The notes: generated by a model not told the origin, from the letters alone. Counted from the first letter of the stretch, positions 41,602 through 51,329 are shown. The stretch: 64,000 nt of DNA from Oscillospiraceae bacterium (GCA_009777635.1 WRLK01000005.1:1-64000); one strand, 5' to 3'. Program-made: numbers and translations.

Positions 41602-43017
41602 ATGGCACAAAACAAAATCGCGATTATCGGCGCCGGCAGCATCGTATTTTCCAGCACGCTGTTAAACGATATATTTAACGTAAAGGAACTCGACGGCTTT
41701 CAGATCGCGCTGATGTCCCCTACCCTGTCGAAGATCGATCGCCTTAAGCATTACGCTGATAAAATCATCGCACAAAGCGGGCTTAAAACAAAAATTTATG
41801 CGACGACCGACCGCCGCGACGCGCTCAAGGACGCAAAATACGTCATCCTTCTCTTTCAAATCGGGGGGATGCAGGCATTTCGCTGCGACTATGAAATTCC
41901 GCTTAAATACGGCGTAGATCAGTGCATCGCCGATTCGCTGGGCCCCGGCGGCGTCTTCAGGCTGCTGCGCAGCGCCGCCGTCTTAAGGGATATCGATAAG
42001 GATATTCTTGAGCTGTGTCCCGGCGCCCATGTGCTCAACTACGTAAACCCGATGGGCGCCGTATGCACATATCTCGGGCGCTACACGAAGATGAATTTTG
42101 CAGGTCTTTGCCACGGCGTACAGACGACGATGGACCTGATCGCGGGATACACCGACACTCCAAAAGACGACATCGACTTCATAGCCGCAGGTATCAACCA
42201 CATGGCGTGGTTCTTAAAGCTTGCGCATAACGGCCGCGACCTTTACCCTCTATTACGCGAGCGTTTTGAGCTGCCGGAATATTACATGAACGAAAAGGTG
42301 CGCGGGGAAGTCATGCGCCACTGCGGATACTTCATGACAGAATCGACCGGCCACCTTTCGGAGTATCTGCCGTGGTTCCGCAAGAATAAGCACGCGCTTG
42401 ACACCTACTGCGACATGCCCGATTTCGGCGGGGCTTCCGGCGCTTACTACAAGTTCTCGGCGGCGATACAGGAAAAATACGAAAACAACGACGTCTTCGC
42501 ACTTGAAACCGGCAAGCTTGAACCTCGAAGCAAGGAATATTGCTCATACATCATCGAGGCGCTTGAGACCGGCAGGCCGTTTAAGCTAAACGGCAACGTT
42601 CTCAACCGCGGCTACATCACGAACCTGCCGGAGAATGCCTGCGTTGAAATACCGATGTTTGTCGACAGGCTCGGGCTTCATCCCACCGTCATCGGGGACT
42701 TACCGGCGCACCTTGCCGCGATGAACCAGTCGAACATCTCGGTCCAGTCACTTGCCGCCGACGGCGCGCATCTCGCCGACCCCGAGCTTGTCTTCTGGGC
42801 CGTCGCGATGGACCCTCTCACCTCCTCGGTTTTGACGCTTAGGGAAATCCGGGAGATGGTAGCAGAGATGTTCGAAGCCGAAGCCGAGTGGCTTCCGGAT
42901 TTTAAAGGCAAGAGCTTAAAGAAGCTAAGCGACATCCTGATACCCAATGGCACAAAACCCGCCGACGTTCCGGTCGACCCCGCCCTTGCCATCAACAGCC
43001 GCTTTGGAAAATTGTAA
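41602..43017 (+). CDS. GH4-family glycoside hydrolase (NAD/Mn-dependent)
   Basis: KIAIIGAGSIVFSSTLLNDI; LNYVNPMGAVCTYL; LCHGVQTT; GINHMAWFL. Confidence 0.93.
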   Translation: MAQNKIAIIGAGSIVFSSTLLNDIFNVKELDGFQIALMSPTLSKIDRLKHYADKIIAQSGLKTKIYATTDRRDALKDAKYVILLFQIGGMQAFRCDYEIPLKYGVDQCIADSLGPGGVFRLLRSAAVLRDIDKDILELCPGAHVLNYVNPMGAVCTYLGRYTKMNFAGLCHGVQTTMDLIAGYTDTPKDDIDFIAAGINHMAWFLKLAHNGRDLYPLLRERFELPEYYMNEKVRGEVMRHCGYFMTESTGHLSEYLPWFRKNKHALDTYCDMPDFGGASGAYYKFSAAIQEKYENNDVFALETGKLEPRSKEYCSYIIEALETGRPFKLNGNVLNRGYITNLPENACVEIPMFVDRLGLHPTVIGDLPAHLAAMNQSNISVQSLAADGAHLADPELVFWAVAMDPLTSSVLTLREIREMVAEMFEAEAEWLPDFKGKSLKKLSDILIPNGTKPADVPVDPALAINSRFGKL

Positions 43018-43036
43018 CGGAAAGGGGGATAACTGC

Positions 43037-43879
43037 ATGAAAATTGGCATGAACCTTCTGCTGTGGACCGACGAGCCCAGCTTTGAAAAGCACCTTCATC
43101 TGGTAGACAACATCAAGGAGATCGGATTTGACGGCGTGGAGCTGCATGTTGGGCTAATTTCCAAGGAGGAGTGCAGGCGCTTCGGCGACTACGCAAAATC
43201 CATCGGGCTTGAAACGACGGCGCTATCCGTTTTGAGCATGGACGGCAACCCGTTAAGCCCCGATAAAGGTATGCGGCAAAAATCCGTGGACGAATTCAAG
43301 GCATGCATCGATAAAGCCGCGGCGCTTCAATCGAAGATAATAGCGGGGCCGTTTTTCCAGTCGCTCGGGTATTTTTCCGGCGACCGGCCTACACAGGCGG
43401 AATGGGACTGGTCCCTTGAAACTGCAAAACAGTTTTGCGATTACGCAAAAGGCGCCGGCATCGACGTGTCGTTTGAGCCGCTCAACCGATTTGAAATATA
43501 CCTTTGCAACACGCTGGACAAAGGCGTTAAGTACATCAAGGAGCTTGGATGCGACAACGCCGGCCTGTTAATGGATACGATGCACGCGAACATCGAGGAG
43601 CTTGACATTGTAAAAAGCGTAGAGTCTGCGCTTGGATATATAAACCACGTGCATATCTCTGAAAACGACCGCGGTATCCCGGGAACAGGCCACGCGGTTC
43701 CGCCTGCGCTGTTCCGTGTGCTAAAGGACGGCGGCTATGACCGCTGGCTCACCATTGAGGCGTTCAACATGGGCACGCCGTCGCTTGCCGGGCCCCTGCA
43801 CCTGTGGCGCACCTTCGCGCCGAGCGACGATGCGCTCGCAAAACAGGGATACCGGTATATCAAAGACAATATGAATTAG
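43037..43879 (+). CDS. D-tagatose/D-allulose 3-epimerase-like TIM-barrel protein
   Basis: FEPLNRFEIYLCNTLDKGVKYIKELG; LMDTMHANIEE; HISENDRGIPGTGH; LTIEAFN. Confidence 0.88.
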   Translation: MKIGMNLLLWTDEPSFEKHLHLVDNIKEIGFDGVELHVGLISKEECRRFGDYAKSIGLETTALSVLSMDGNPLSPDKGMRQKSVDEFKACIDKAAALQSKIIAGPFFQSLGYFSGDRPTQAEWDWSLETAKQFCDYAKGAGIDVSFEPLNRFEIYLCNTLDKGVKYIKELGCDNAGLLMDTMHANIEELDIVKSVESALGYINHVHISENDRGIPGTGHAVPPALFRVLKDGGYDRWLTIEAFNMGTPSLAGPLHLWRTFAPSDDALAKQGYRYIKDNMN

Positions 43880-43893
43880 AAGGATGTGCTCAT

Positions 43894-45087
43894 ATGGCAT
43901 ATAAAACCCAAATTCAAGACGCGTTTACGAAAGGGAACGGCGTGCTCAAGTTCGCGCCAAGCTGGGTTCCGAGGCCGTTTAACAGGCCCGGGAAACGGCT
44001 GAAGCTACACCCCGACGACTACTACGCCTTTGGCATGAAGCACGGTGCGATCGTAGAGCGATGGTTTTCTTCGGTAACGAGCACCGCTATTGGAAACATC
44101 GGCGAAGGCTTTGGATTAAGCCAAGTCGACACCGACGGCACTCAGGGGGGAAAAGTGCCGTTCCCGGAAGCGCTTAAAGAATTGGGCGCGTCCTTGATCG
44201 GACAGGAGCTGTACTTAACATACGGCACATGGCCCATGTTCGCAAAGTTCTTTGACTACCAGTGGCCGCTGTTCCACCACCTGCATCAGGACGCTGAAGC
44301 CGCGGCTCTTGTAGGTATGAATGCAAAACCGGAGCACTACTTCTTCCCCGCCCAGTACAACAACCATCCGGGCGACTTCCCCGTCACTTATTTCGGCTTC
44401 GACCCGAGCGTCACAAAAGAAGAGGTCATGTACTGTATTCGAAATTATGACAATTTCGATACACGCATCACGCGGCTTTCCCGTGCGTTCAGGCTTGAAA
44501 TCGGTACCGGCTGGTATACGCCGCCCGCCGTCATACACGCGCCCGGCTCCCTTTTGACATACGAGCCGCAGTGGGCAAGCGACATCGCCTCAATCTGGGA
44601 AAACGTAGTCGCGGGCGAGGTAATGCCGCGAAAGATGATGGTCGGGAATATTCCAAAAGACAAGGCGGATGATGCAGACTTTATTTTCAGCTTGCTCGAC
44701 TGGGAGGTAAACACCTGCGCCGATTACCGCGAGAGGTATTTCCGGCCGCCGCTTAGCTCCGCAAAAGACCACGCGCACCATGAAAACTGGATTTGCTACG
44801 GCAACGAATACATCGGCGGCAAGGAACTCACCGTCTATCCCGGACAGACGATTGTATCAAAAGAAGAAGCCGCGTACGGCTGCGTCGTCGTTCAGGGATA
44901 CGGGAAATTCGGCGCATACCACTGCGAGGCTGCGAACATGATACGGTTCGGTCAGCTTTCCGCGGATGAATTCTTTGTCAGCGAGGACGCGGCAAAGCAG
45001 GGCGTTACAATCACGAATCACGCTGTTTACGAGCCCCTTGTCATCCTCAAGCATTTCGGGCCGAACTGCAAAATGCCGGCAGTTTGA
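43894..45087 (+). CDS. Phosphomannose isomerase-like cupin protein, function unknown
   Basis: LFHHLHQDAEAAALVGMNAKPEHYF resembles the PMI metal-site segment; TPPAVIHAPGSLLTYEPQ resembles the PMI second motif. Confidence 0.65.
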   Translation: MAYKTQIQDAFTKGNGVLKFAPSWVPRPFNRPGKRLKLHPDDYYAFGMKHGAIVERWFSSVTSTAIGNIGEGFGLSQVDTDGTQGGKVPFPEALKELGASLIGQELYLTYGTWPMFAKFFDYQWPLFHHLHQDAEAAALVGMNAKPEHYFFPAQYNNHPGDFPVTYFGFDPSVTKEEVMYCIRNYDNFDTRITRLSRAFRLEIGTGWYTPPAVIHAPGSLLTYEPQWASDIASIWENVVAGEVMPRKMMVGNIPKDKADDADFIFSLLDWEVNTCADYRERYFRPPLSSAKDHAHHENWICYGNEYIGGKELTVYPGQTIVSKEEAAYGCVVVQGYGKFGAYHCEAANMIRFGQLSADEFFVSEDAAKQGVTITNHAVYEPLVILKHFGPNCKMPAV

Positions 45088-45187
45088 TGTGAAAAAACAT
45101 GAATGCCGGTTCATGTGCAGTTCACACGCTTGCGAAGCAAGCCTGCACACACGGGCACGGCGCTTCGTTGCGTTAACCGCCTTATAC

Positions 45188-45244
45188 GCGTTCTACTATT
45201 TTCTATGCGTTCTACTATTTTCTATGCGTTCTACTATTTTCTAT
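45188..45244. repeat. Three perfect tandem copies of a 19-bp unit
   Basis: (GCGTTCTACTATTTTCTAT)x3. Confidence 0.95.
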
Positions 45245-45280
45245 TCTCTATTCTCTAACTACTATTTAGGAGGCTCTATC

Positions 45281-46171
45281 ATGAAAAAAGTTTCGATTGG
45301 CACCTGGGCGTTTACTTTCGGCGCGTATGCCGACAACCCCGTTTCCCTTGAAGAGCTGTGCAAAACATTGAGCGAGATCGGCTACGACGGCGTCAGCATG
45401 GGCGGCTTTATGCCGCATGCCCATCCTGATTTATACGACACCGAGGAAAAACGCGCGGAATTACAAGACATGCTCAAGAAGTATAACCTCGGCGTCGCGG
45501 ATTTCGCGGCGGACCTTTGGAGCGTGGATTCCCTCAAGCAGACGGACGAGTGGCTTGCGCTCTTCGACAAAAACTGCACCTTCTGCAAGCAGATGGGCTG
45601 GCCGATCATCCGCATCGATTCGGGCGCTCCGCCGATCCTGCCTGAGGGGAAAACATACGCGGAGATCAAGGAATTTTTCATTAAGACATTCAAAGACATG
45701 GCGCAGCGCGCGGCCAAAGACGGCCTTGAGATTGTTTGGGAGTTTGAGCCGGGCTTCATAATCAACGAGCCTAAAAACATCGTGGACGTCGTGAAAGCCG
45801 TAAACGAGCCGAACTTTAAACTTCTCTTCGATACATGCCACGGGCATATGGCGGCCGTCGTCGGCTCGCGCCATATTGATGAAGGCATGACGCTAAAGGG
45901 CGGGCTTGCCGAGTTCATCGGGATGTGCAAGGACCTCATCGGGATTGTGCACGTCATCGACTCCGACGGGACGTTAAACGACGCCGAGACAAGTACGCAC
46001 GCGCCCTTCGGCGTCGGCGAAATCGATTTCGATGAGGCCATCCCCGCTTTCTTAGAGGCAGGCTACAAGGCTGATTGGTGGGCCATCGATCTCTGCGAAT
46101 GGCCGGAAGCGCTCAAGGTGATGAAGGAAAGCAAGGAATTCGTCGACGGCTTTAATAAAAAATACTGTTAG
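45281..46171 (+). CDS. Sugar phosphate isomerase/epimerase (xylose isomerase-like TIM barrel)
   Basis: ATG at 45281 after TTAGGAGG; VWEFEPGF, LFDTCHGH, GIVHVIDSDG, WWAIDLCEW. Confidence 0.88.
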   Translation: MKKVSIGTWAFTFGAYADNPVSLEELCKTLSEIGYDGVSMGGFMPHAHPDLYDTEEKRAELQDMLKKYNLGVADFAADLWSVDSLKQTDEWLALFDKNCTFCKQMGWPIIRIDSGAPPILPEGKTYAEIKEFFIKTFKDMAQRAAKDGLEIVWEFEPGFIINEPKNIVDVVKAVNEPNFKLLFDTCHGHMAAVVGSRHIDEGMTLKGGLAEFIGMCKDLIGIVHVIDSDGTLNDAETSTHAPFGVGEIDFDEAIPAFLEAGYKADWWAIDLCEWPEALKVMKESKEFVDGFNKKYC

Positions 46172-46185
46172 GAGGGCTTGGGGTT

Positions 46186-47265
46186 ATGGCGGAAAAAATG
46201 AAAGCGCAAGTTTTATATGAACCGAACATCATGAAATTCGAGGAGATCGACGTTCCGGAGATCAGCGCCAATGAAGTACTGGTCAAGGTTAAGGCCGTCG
46301 GCATTTGCGGCTCCGACATTTCCTATTACTACGGTCACAGCCCGCTCGGGACGCCTGACGGAAAAGGCCCGCTCGTCATCGGGCACGAGTATTCCGGCGA
46401 GATCGCGGCTGTCGGCGACGTGCCGAAGTCCTTAGGGCTGTTTAAGGGCGGCGAGCGCGTGACCGTAAACCCCGTTATGCAGTGCAACGCCTGTCCCGCC
46501 TGCCTCAACGGCCAGTATAACGTATGCTCCTATTCGTCGGTTCCCGGCGTTACGGCAAACGGCGGTTTTGCGCAGTTCAGCAAGGTTAACTACACACACG
46601 TTTATAAAATCCCGGACAGTATTTCGTACGTTGACGCGGCCCTCACCGAGCCCCTTGCGTGCGCCGCTTACGCCGTCAAACAGCTCGACGTGGGGCTTGG
46701 GCAAACGGTTGTTGTCATCGGCCCCGGCGGCATCGGGCTGATGATGGTACAGCTTGCGAAGAGCCAAGGCGCGGGCCGGACCATCCTTGTCGGACGCCGT
46801 GATTTCCCGCTTCGGAAAGGCCTTGCAGTGGGCGCTGACCACGTTATCAACAGCGCTGATAAATCCTCCCCCTATTACGCTGAGAATCTTGCCGAAAAGA
46901 TAAAGGAGCTCTCCGGCGGCCCAGCCGAGCGCTGCATTGTTTCTACCAGCACGATGGACGCGCTGCAATCGGCTCTTGACATAACGGGCAACCGCTCCAC
47001 CATCGTCTATTTCGGGCTTCCCGGTCCGGACGATGAGCTTCGCGTCAACGTGCTTGAAGCCATCAACAAGGACAGGATTATCAAGTTCTCGTGGCTCGCG
47101 CCCGGCGTTTGGGACACGGCGCTCAAAGCGGTTGCAACGGGCAAGGTGAGTCTCGGCGATATTATCACGCATAAATTCTCGCTTGCCGATACCGAAAAAG
47201 GCATCAGGTTCATGAAGGAATCAAAGGAAGATAAAGTCAAGGGCGTTGTAATAGTAGACGAATAG
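46186..47265 (+). CDS. Zinc-dependent alcohol/polyol dehydrogenase
   Basis: GICGSDISYYYGHSPLG; GHEYSGEI; VNPVMQCNACPACLNGQYNVC; VVIGPGGIGLMMVQLAKSQGA. Confidence 0.93.
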   Translation: MAEKMKAQVLYEPNIMKFEEIDVPEISANEVLVKVKAVGICGSDISYYYGHSPLGTPDGKGPLVIGHEYSGEIAAVGDVPKSLGLFKGGERVTVNPVMQCNACPACLNGQYNVCSYSSVPGVTANGGFAQFSKVNYTHVYKIPDSISYVDAALTEPLACAAYAVKQLDVGLGQTVVVIGPGGIGLMMVQLAKSQGAGRTILVGRRDFPLRKGLAVGADHVINSADKSSPYYAENLAEKIKELSGGPAERCIVSTSTMDALQSALDITGNRSTIVYFGLPGPDDELRVNVLEAINKDRIIKFSWLAPGVWDTALKAVATGKVSLGDIITHKFSLADTEKGIRFMKESKEDKVKGVVIVDE

Positions 47266-47285
47266 CATAAAACCGGCAGCATTTA

Positions 47286-47324
47286 AAGAAACCGGCGGTT
47301 TGAAAATTGAACCGCCGGTTTCTT
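47286..47324 (+). terminator. Rho-independent terminator at end of the sugar operon
   Basis: AAGAAACCGGCGGTT / AACCGCCGGTTTCTT, 15-bp stem. Confidence 0.85.
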
Positions 47325-47403
47325 GCGCGTATGCTTTACAATTTACACCTGTTCTGTTAAAATGAATCCTGTATTCTAACCGGTCTAAGCTGGAGGGGTT
47401 CTT

Positions 47404-49218
47404 ATCAACACGCAACAAAAAAACGGTAAACTGAAGCTGATGTGGGAGCTTTTCTCCGTGAGCGGCAGGCTTCTGTATATCGGAAGCGTGTTTTTTATGG
47501 CGGCGTCAATTCTTGCGACATACGCGGTTCCGCAGATTATCCGGTTTGTCGTCGATAACCTTGTCGGCGGCCTGCCGCTTACTTCCAATGTTTTTGTCGC
47601 GGCTCTCGTCGAGCGGGCCGGCGGCGTGGAATATTTGCGCGCCAATATATTATCTGTCGGCGCGTTTACGCTTTTGGTGGCGGGAGCCGGCGGCTTATGC
47701 AATTTCATACGCGGCCGATTTCTTATTTTAGGCTCCGAGGGATTTATCAGGCGGCTTCGTGAACGGCTGTATTCGCATATCCAGAAGCTGCCGTATGCCT
47801 GGCACGTAAACGTTCAGGCAGGCGATATCATCCAGCGCTGCACGTCGGACGTCGAGGTTGTCCGCAATTTTATCGCAAGCCAGCTTATAGAGATGGCCCG
47901 GACACTGTTGCTGTTCGTGTTTGCGTATATCATATTATTCTCGATGAATGTGCCTATGGCTATGGCGTCGTTTGTTTTCCTGCCGGTCATAATCGGGTAT
48001 TCCTTCTTCTTTTTGCGCGGCGTCGGAAGCCGTTTTCTTGCGGCGGATGAAGCCGAGGGCCAGCTTTTATCCGTGGCGCAGGAGAATCTTACAGGCGTGC
48101 GCGTTGTCCGCGCGTTCGGGCGCGAGCGGTACGAGATCGACCGCTTCGAGCGTGAGAACAACAATTTCGCGAACCTCTGGGTGCGCCTTGGCAGCCTGCT
48201 TAGCTGGTACTGGGGCACAAGCGACATGATAACCGCACTGCAAATGATTATAACGTGCGTCGTCGGCGTGTACCAGGCAGTGGCGGGGAGCCTTACGGTC
48301 GGTGAGTTTATTGTATTTTTGTCGTATAATTCCATGATCATCTGGCCTGCACGCGGGCTTGGCAGGGTGCTTTCGGAAGCCAGCAAGACAAGCGTGTCGC
48401 TTGGCAGGATCAAGGAGATCCTCGACGCGCCGGATGAGCTTGACTTACCCGGTGCGTTTGAAATGCCGGTTGACGGCGACATCGTGTACGACGGCGTAAC
48501 GTTTTCATACGGCAACAAAAAGGTTCTTGACAACGTCTCCTTTACCGTGGAGAAAGGCACGACCCTCGGCATCCTCGGCGGCACCGGCTCCGGCAAAACG
48601 ACCGTCGCGCATTTGCTCTGCCGGCTGTATGATTTAGAGCCCGGAAACGGCAGCATCTCGATTGGCGGAGCAGACATCACGGAATTTAAGCGCGCGTGGC
48701 TTCGCCGAAATATAGGCATAGCGCTTCAGGAGCCGTTTTTGTATTCGCGCACAATCAAGGAAAACATTGCGTCGCTCATGCCGCGCTACACCATTGACGA
48801 CATACGTAAGGCCGCCGGAATCTCCTGTATCGGCGACGCGGTCGAGGCTTTCGCGAACGGATACGACACCGTCGTCGGGGAACGCGGCGTGACGCTTTCC
48901 GGCGGGCAGAAGCAGCGCGTGGCAATCGCCCGCGCCATACTCGGCAATCCCCCTATTATGGTGTTTGACGACTCGCTTTCGGCGGTCGACACCGAGACCG
49001 ACGCGAAGATACGCGCAGCACTTAACGAGCGCACAAGCGGCTCCACCGTGATTATCATATCCCACCGCATCACATCGCTGCTAAAAGCAGACAAGATTAT
49101 CGTGCTGGAGGACGGGCGGGTCATCGAGACCGGCTCACACCCGGAGCTTTTAGAGCAAGGCGGCGTATACAGCCGCGTATACGGCCTGCAGTCAAGCATC
49201 GAGGAGGCGGACGCTTAA
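47404..49218 (+). CDS. ABC transporter ATP-binding/permease protein (exporter type)
   Basis: GGTGSGKTTVAHLLCRLYDLE; TLSGGQKQRVAIARAILGNPPIMVFDD; first ATG in frame is 47440, but the best RBS points to ATC at 47404. Confidence 0.9.
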   Translation: MNTQQKNGKLKLMWELFSVSGRLLYIGSVFFMAASILATYAVPQIIRFVVDNLVGGLPLTSNVFVAALVERAGGVEYLRANILSVGAFTLLVAGAGGLCNFIRGRFLILGSEGFIRRLRERLYSHIQKLPYAWHVNVQAGDIIQRCTSDVEVVRNFIASQLIEMARTLLLFVFAYIILFSMNVPMAMASFVFLPVIIGYSFFFLRGVGSRFLAADEAEGQLLSVAQENLTGVRVVRAFGRERYEIDRFERENNNFANLWVRLGSLLSWYWGTSDMITALQMIITCVVGVYQAVAGSLTVGEFIVFLSYNSMIIWPARGLGRVLSEASKTSVSLGRIKEILDAPDELDLPGAFEMPVDGDIVYDGVTFSYGNKKVLDNVSFTVEKGTTLGILGGTGSGKTTVAHLLCRLYDLEPGNGSISIGGADITEFKRAWLRRNIGIALQEPFLYSRTIKENIASLMPRYTIDDIRKAAGISCIGDAVEAFANGYDTVVGERGVTLSGGQKQRVAIARAILGNPPIMVFDDSLSAVDTETDAKIRAALNERTSGSTVIIISHRITSLLKADKIIVLEDGRVIETGSHPELLEQGGVYSRVYGLQSSIEEADA

Positions 49219-51042
49219 ATGAACTATTTCGAGGAAGAAGAATATCTAAAGCCGTTCAGCTTAAAAGTATGGTCGAGTATGCTGCCGTATTTTAAGCCAT
49301 ACAAAAAAGAGCTTGTCATCGTTGCGCTCTTTATGCTTTACTGCGCGCTGATAGACGTTGCGATACCACTTTACCAAAAGCATATCATCGACAGCTTTAT
49401 AATCCCTAAAAGCACCGCCGGGCTTCTCCCCGTCGTTTTGCTGGGGGTATTCTTTGCGGCGACGGCAATGATCGCCGTCGTTTTCTTCACAAGGATTGCG
49501 ATAAAAATCGAGATGAAATTCTCCCGCGATTTAAAACGCGACCTGTTTAACCATTTGCAGACCCTCTCGCTTTCGTACTACAACACCACGCCCGTCGGCT
49601 ACATGATCGCCCGGGTGATGTCCGACACCGGCAGGATCGGCGAGATCGTGGCGTGGGGCCTTGTAGACGTGATGTGGGGATTCTCCTGCGCATTGTTCGT
49701 TCTCGTCGCCATGCTGGTTTTAAACTGGAAAATCGGGCTTATCATGTTGGCGCTTGTACCTGTCATGCTGCTTGTGACGATATGGTTTCAGAATAAGATA
49801 CTACACTATAATCGTCGTGTGCGCCGCGCAAACTCCCGTATCACAGGCGCGTTCAATGAGGGAATCCTCGGCGCTCGCACCTCAAAAACACTTGTAATCG
49901 AGGACATAAACTCCGCCGATTTTTCACGCCTTACAGGCGATATGCGAAGAAACTCCGTCAAAGCGGGAACGCTATCCGCAATTTACCTGCCGGTCATCCT
50001 GTTCATCGGCTCCATCGCGGTGACGGGCGTTCTCGTTTCCGGCAGCGGCTTTGTCATGAACGAAAGCATGCCCTACGGAACTTTTTCCGCAATGATTTCC
50101 TATGCAATCATCATATTCGAGCCTATCCAGCATATCGCGAGAATCTTCACGGAGATCGTTGCGACCCAGGCAAACATTGAGCGCGTGAACGGGCTTTTTG
50201 AGAAGAAACCCGAGATCACCGACTCCCCCGCCGTCATAGAAAAATACGGCGACAACTTTAACCCGAAGCGCGAAAACTGGGAGCCGATAAACGGCGACAT
50301 CGAGTTTCGGGACGTCACGTTCATGTACCCCGACGGGCACGAGAACGTGCTTGAGAATTTCAGCCTCACAATCCCCGCCGGTACGACAGTCGCGATTGTC
50401 GGCGAAACAGGCGCCGGGAAATCCACGCTTGTGAACCTTGTATGCCGGTTCTTCGAGCCGACAAGCGGCAAGGTTCTGATAGACGGCCGCGATTACAGGG
50501 AACGCTCGCAGCTTTGGCTGCACTCGAACATCGGATATGTGCTGCAAAGCCCGCATCTTTTTTCAGGCAGTATCAAGGAGAATATCCGGTACGGCAAGCT
50601 TGACGCGACTGATAAGGAGATCATAACCGCCGCAAAGCTTGTCTCGGCCGACCGCGTGATTTACAAGCTGCCCAACGGCCTTTTAAGCGACGTCGGAGAA
50701 GGCGGCGACAAGCTTTCCACCGGTGAGAAGCAGCTTATCTCGTTTGCAAGGGCAGTCATCGCCGACCCGCGTATTTTCGTCCTCGACGAGGCGACGTCCT
50801 CAATCGACACCGAGACGGAGCTTCTGATCCAAAACGCGATTTCAAATATCCTGAAAGGCCGCACGTCTTTTTTGATCGCGCACCGGCTATCGACCATCAA
50901 GATGGCGGATTTGATCCTTGTCGTGCGCGACGGAAAAATCATAGAGCACGGAACGCACCGCGAGCTAATCCGGCAAAAAGGGTATTACAAGCAGCTATAT
51001 ACCATGCAGTTCGAGGACGAGCTTGATCTTGCGGCTTTTTAA
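49219..51042 (+). CDS. ABC transporter ATP-binding/permease protein (exporter type), partner
   Basis: GETGAGKSTLVNLVCRFFEP; LSTGEKQLISFARAVIADPRIFVLDEATSSID; ATG directly follows the upstream stop. Confidence 0.95.
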   Translation: MNYFEEEEYLKPFSLKVWSSMLPYFKPYKKELVIVALFMLYCALIDVAIPLYQKHIIDSFIIPKSTAGLLPVVLLGVFFAATAMIAVVFFTRIAIKIEMKFSRDLKRDLFNHLQTLSLSYYNTTPVGYMIARVMSDTGRIGEIVAWGLVDVMWGFSCALFVLVAMLVLNWKIGLIMLALVPVMLLVTIWFQNKILHYNRRVRRANSRITGAFNEGILGARTSKTLVIEDINSADFSRLTGDMRRNSVKAGTLSAIYLPVILFIGSIAVTGVLVSGSGFVMNESMPYGTFSAMISYAIIIFEPIQHIARIFTEIVATQANIERVNGLFEKKPEITDSPAVIEKYGDNFNPKRENWEPINGDIEFRDVTFMYPDGHENVLENFSLTIPAGTTVAIVGETGAGKSTLVNLVCRFFEPTSGKVLIDGRDYRERSQLWLHSNIGYVLQSPHLFSGSIKENIRYGKLDATDKEIITAAKLVSADRVIYKLPNGLLSDVGEGGDKLSTGEKQLISFARAVIADPRIFVLDEATSSIDTETELLIQNAISNILKGRTSFLIAHRLSTIKMADLILVVRDGKIIEHGTHRELIRQKGYYKQLYTMQFEDELDLAAF

Positions 51043-51113
51043 TCATACTTTAATCATCTTTCTATTTATTTTTATTATGCATATTGTATTATATATAGAG
51101 GAGGCGATTATTG

Positions 51114-51329
51114 ATGGGCGGATTACTATATGTTTTGTTTGTATTTTTAATCATCGGATGCGTTTTGCAATTTGCGTTTACGATGATTCGGTTTTCATTT
51201 AAGCTTGTGTTTTGGATTTTAGGGCTTATCTTCGGTATCCTTGGCTGGGTTTTAGGATTTGGGTTCTTTATGCTCTTAGGGATTCTCGTCATCTTTGTCC
51301 CGATATTACTGATTATGAAAAAGCGGTAA
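51114..51329 (+). CDS. Small hydrophobic membrane protein
   Basis: 71 aa, two hydrophobic segments, basic KKR end; GAGGAGG upstream. Confidence 0.6.
   Translation: MGGLLYVLFVFLIIGCVLQFAFTMIRFSFKLVFWILGLIFGILGWVLGFGFFMLLGILVIFVPILLIMKKR

Noticed and set aside
38448-46171. Possible C-glycoside deglycosidase locus (Gfo/Idh plus TIM barrel)
   Set aside because: Known systems pair the TIM barrel with a small partner subunit (DUF6379-type) and no such about 130-aa ORF is present
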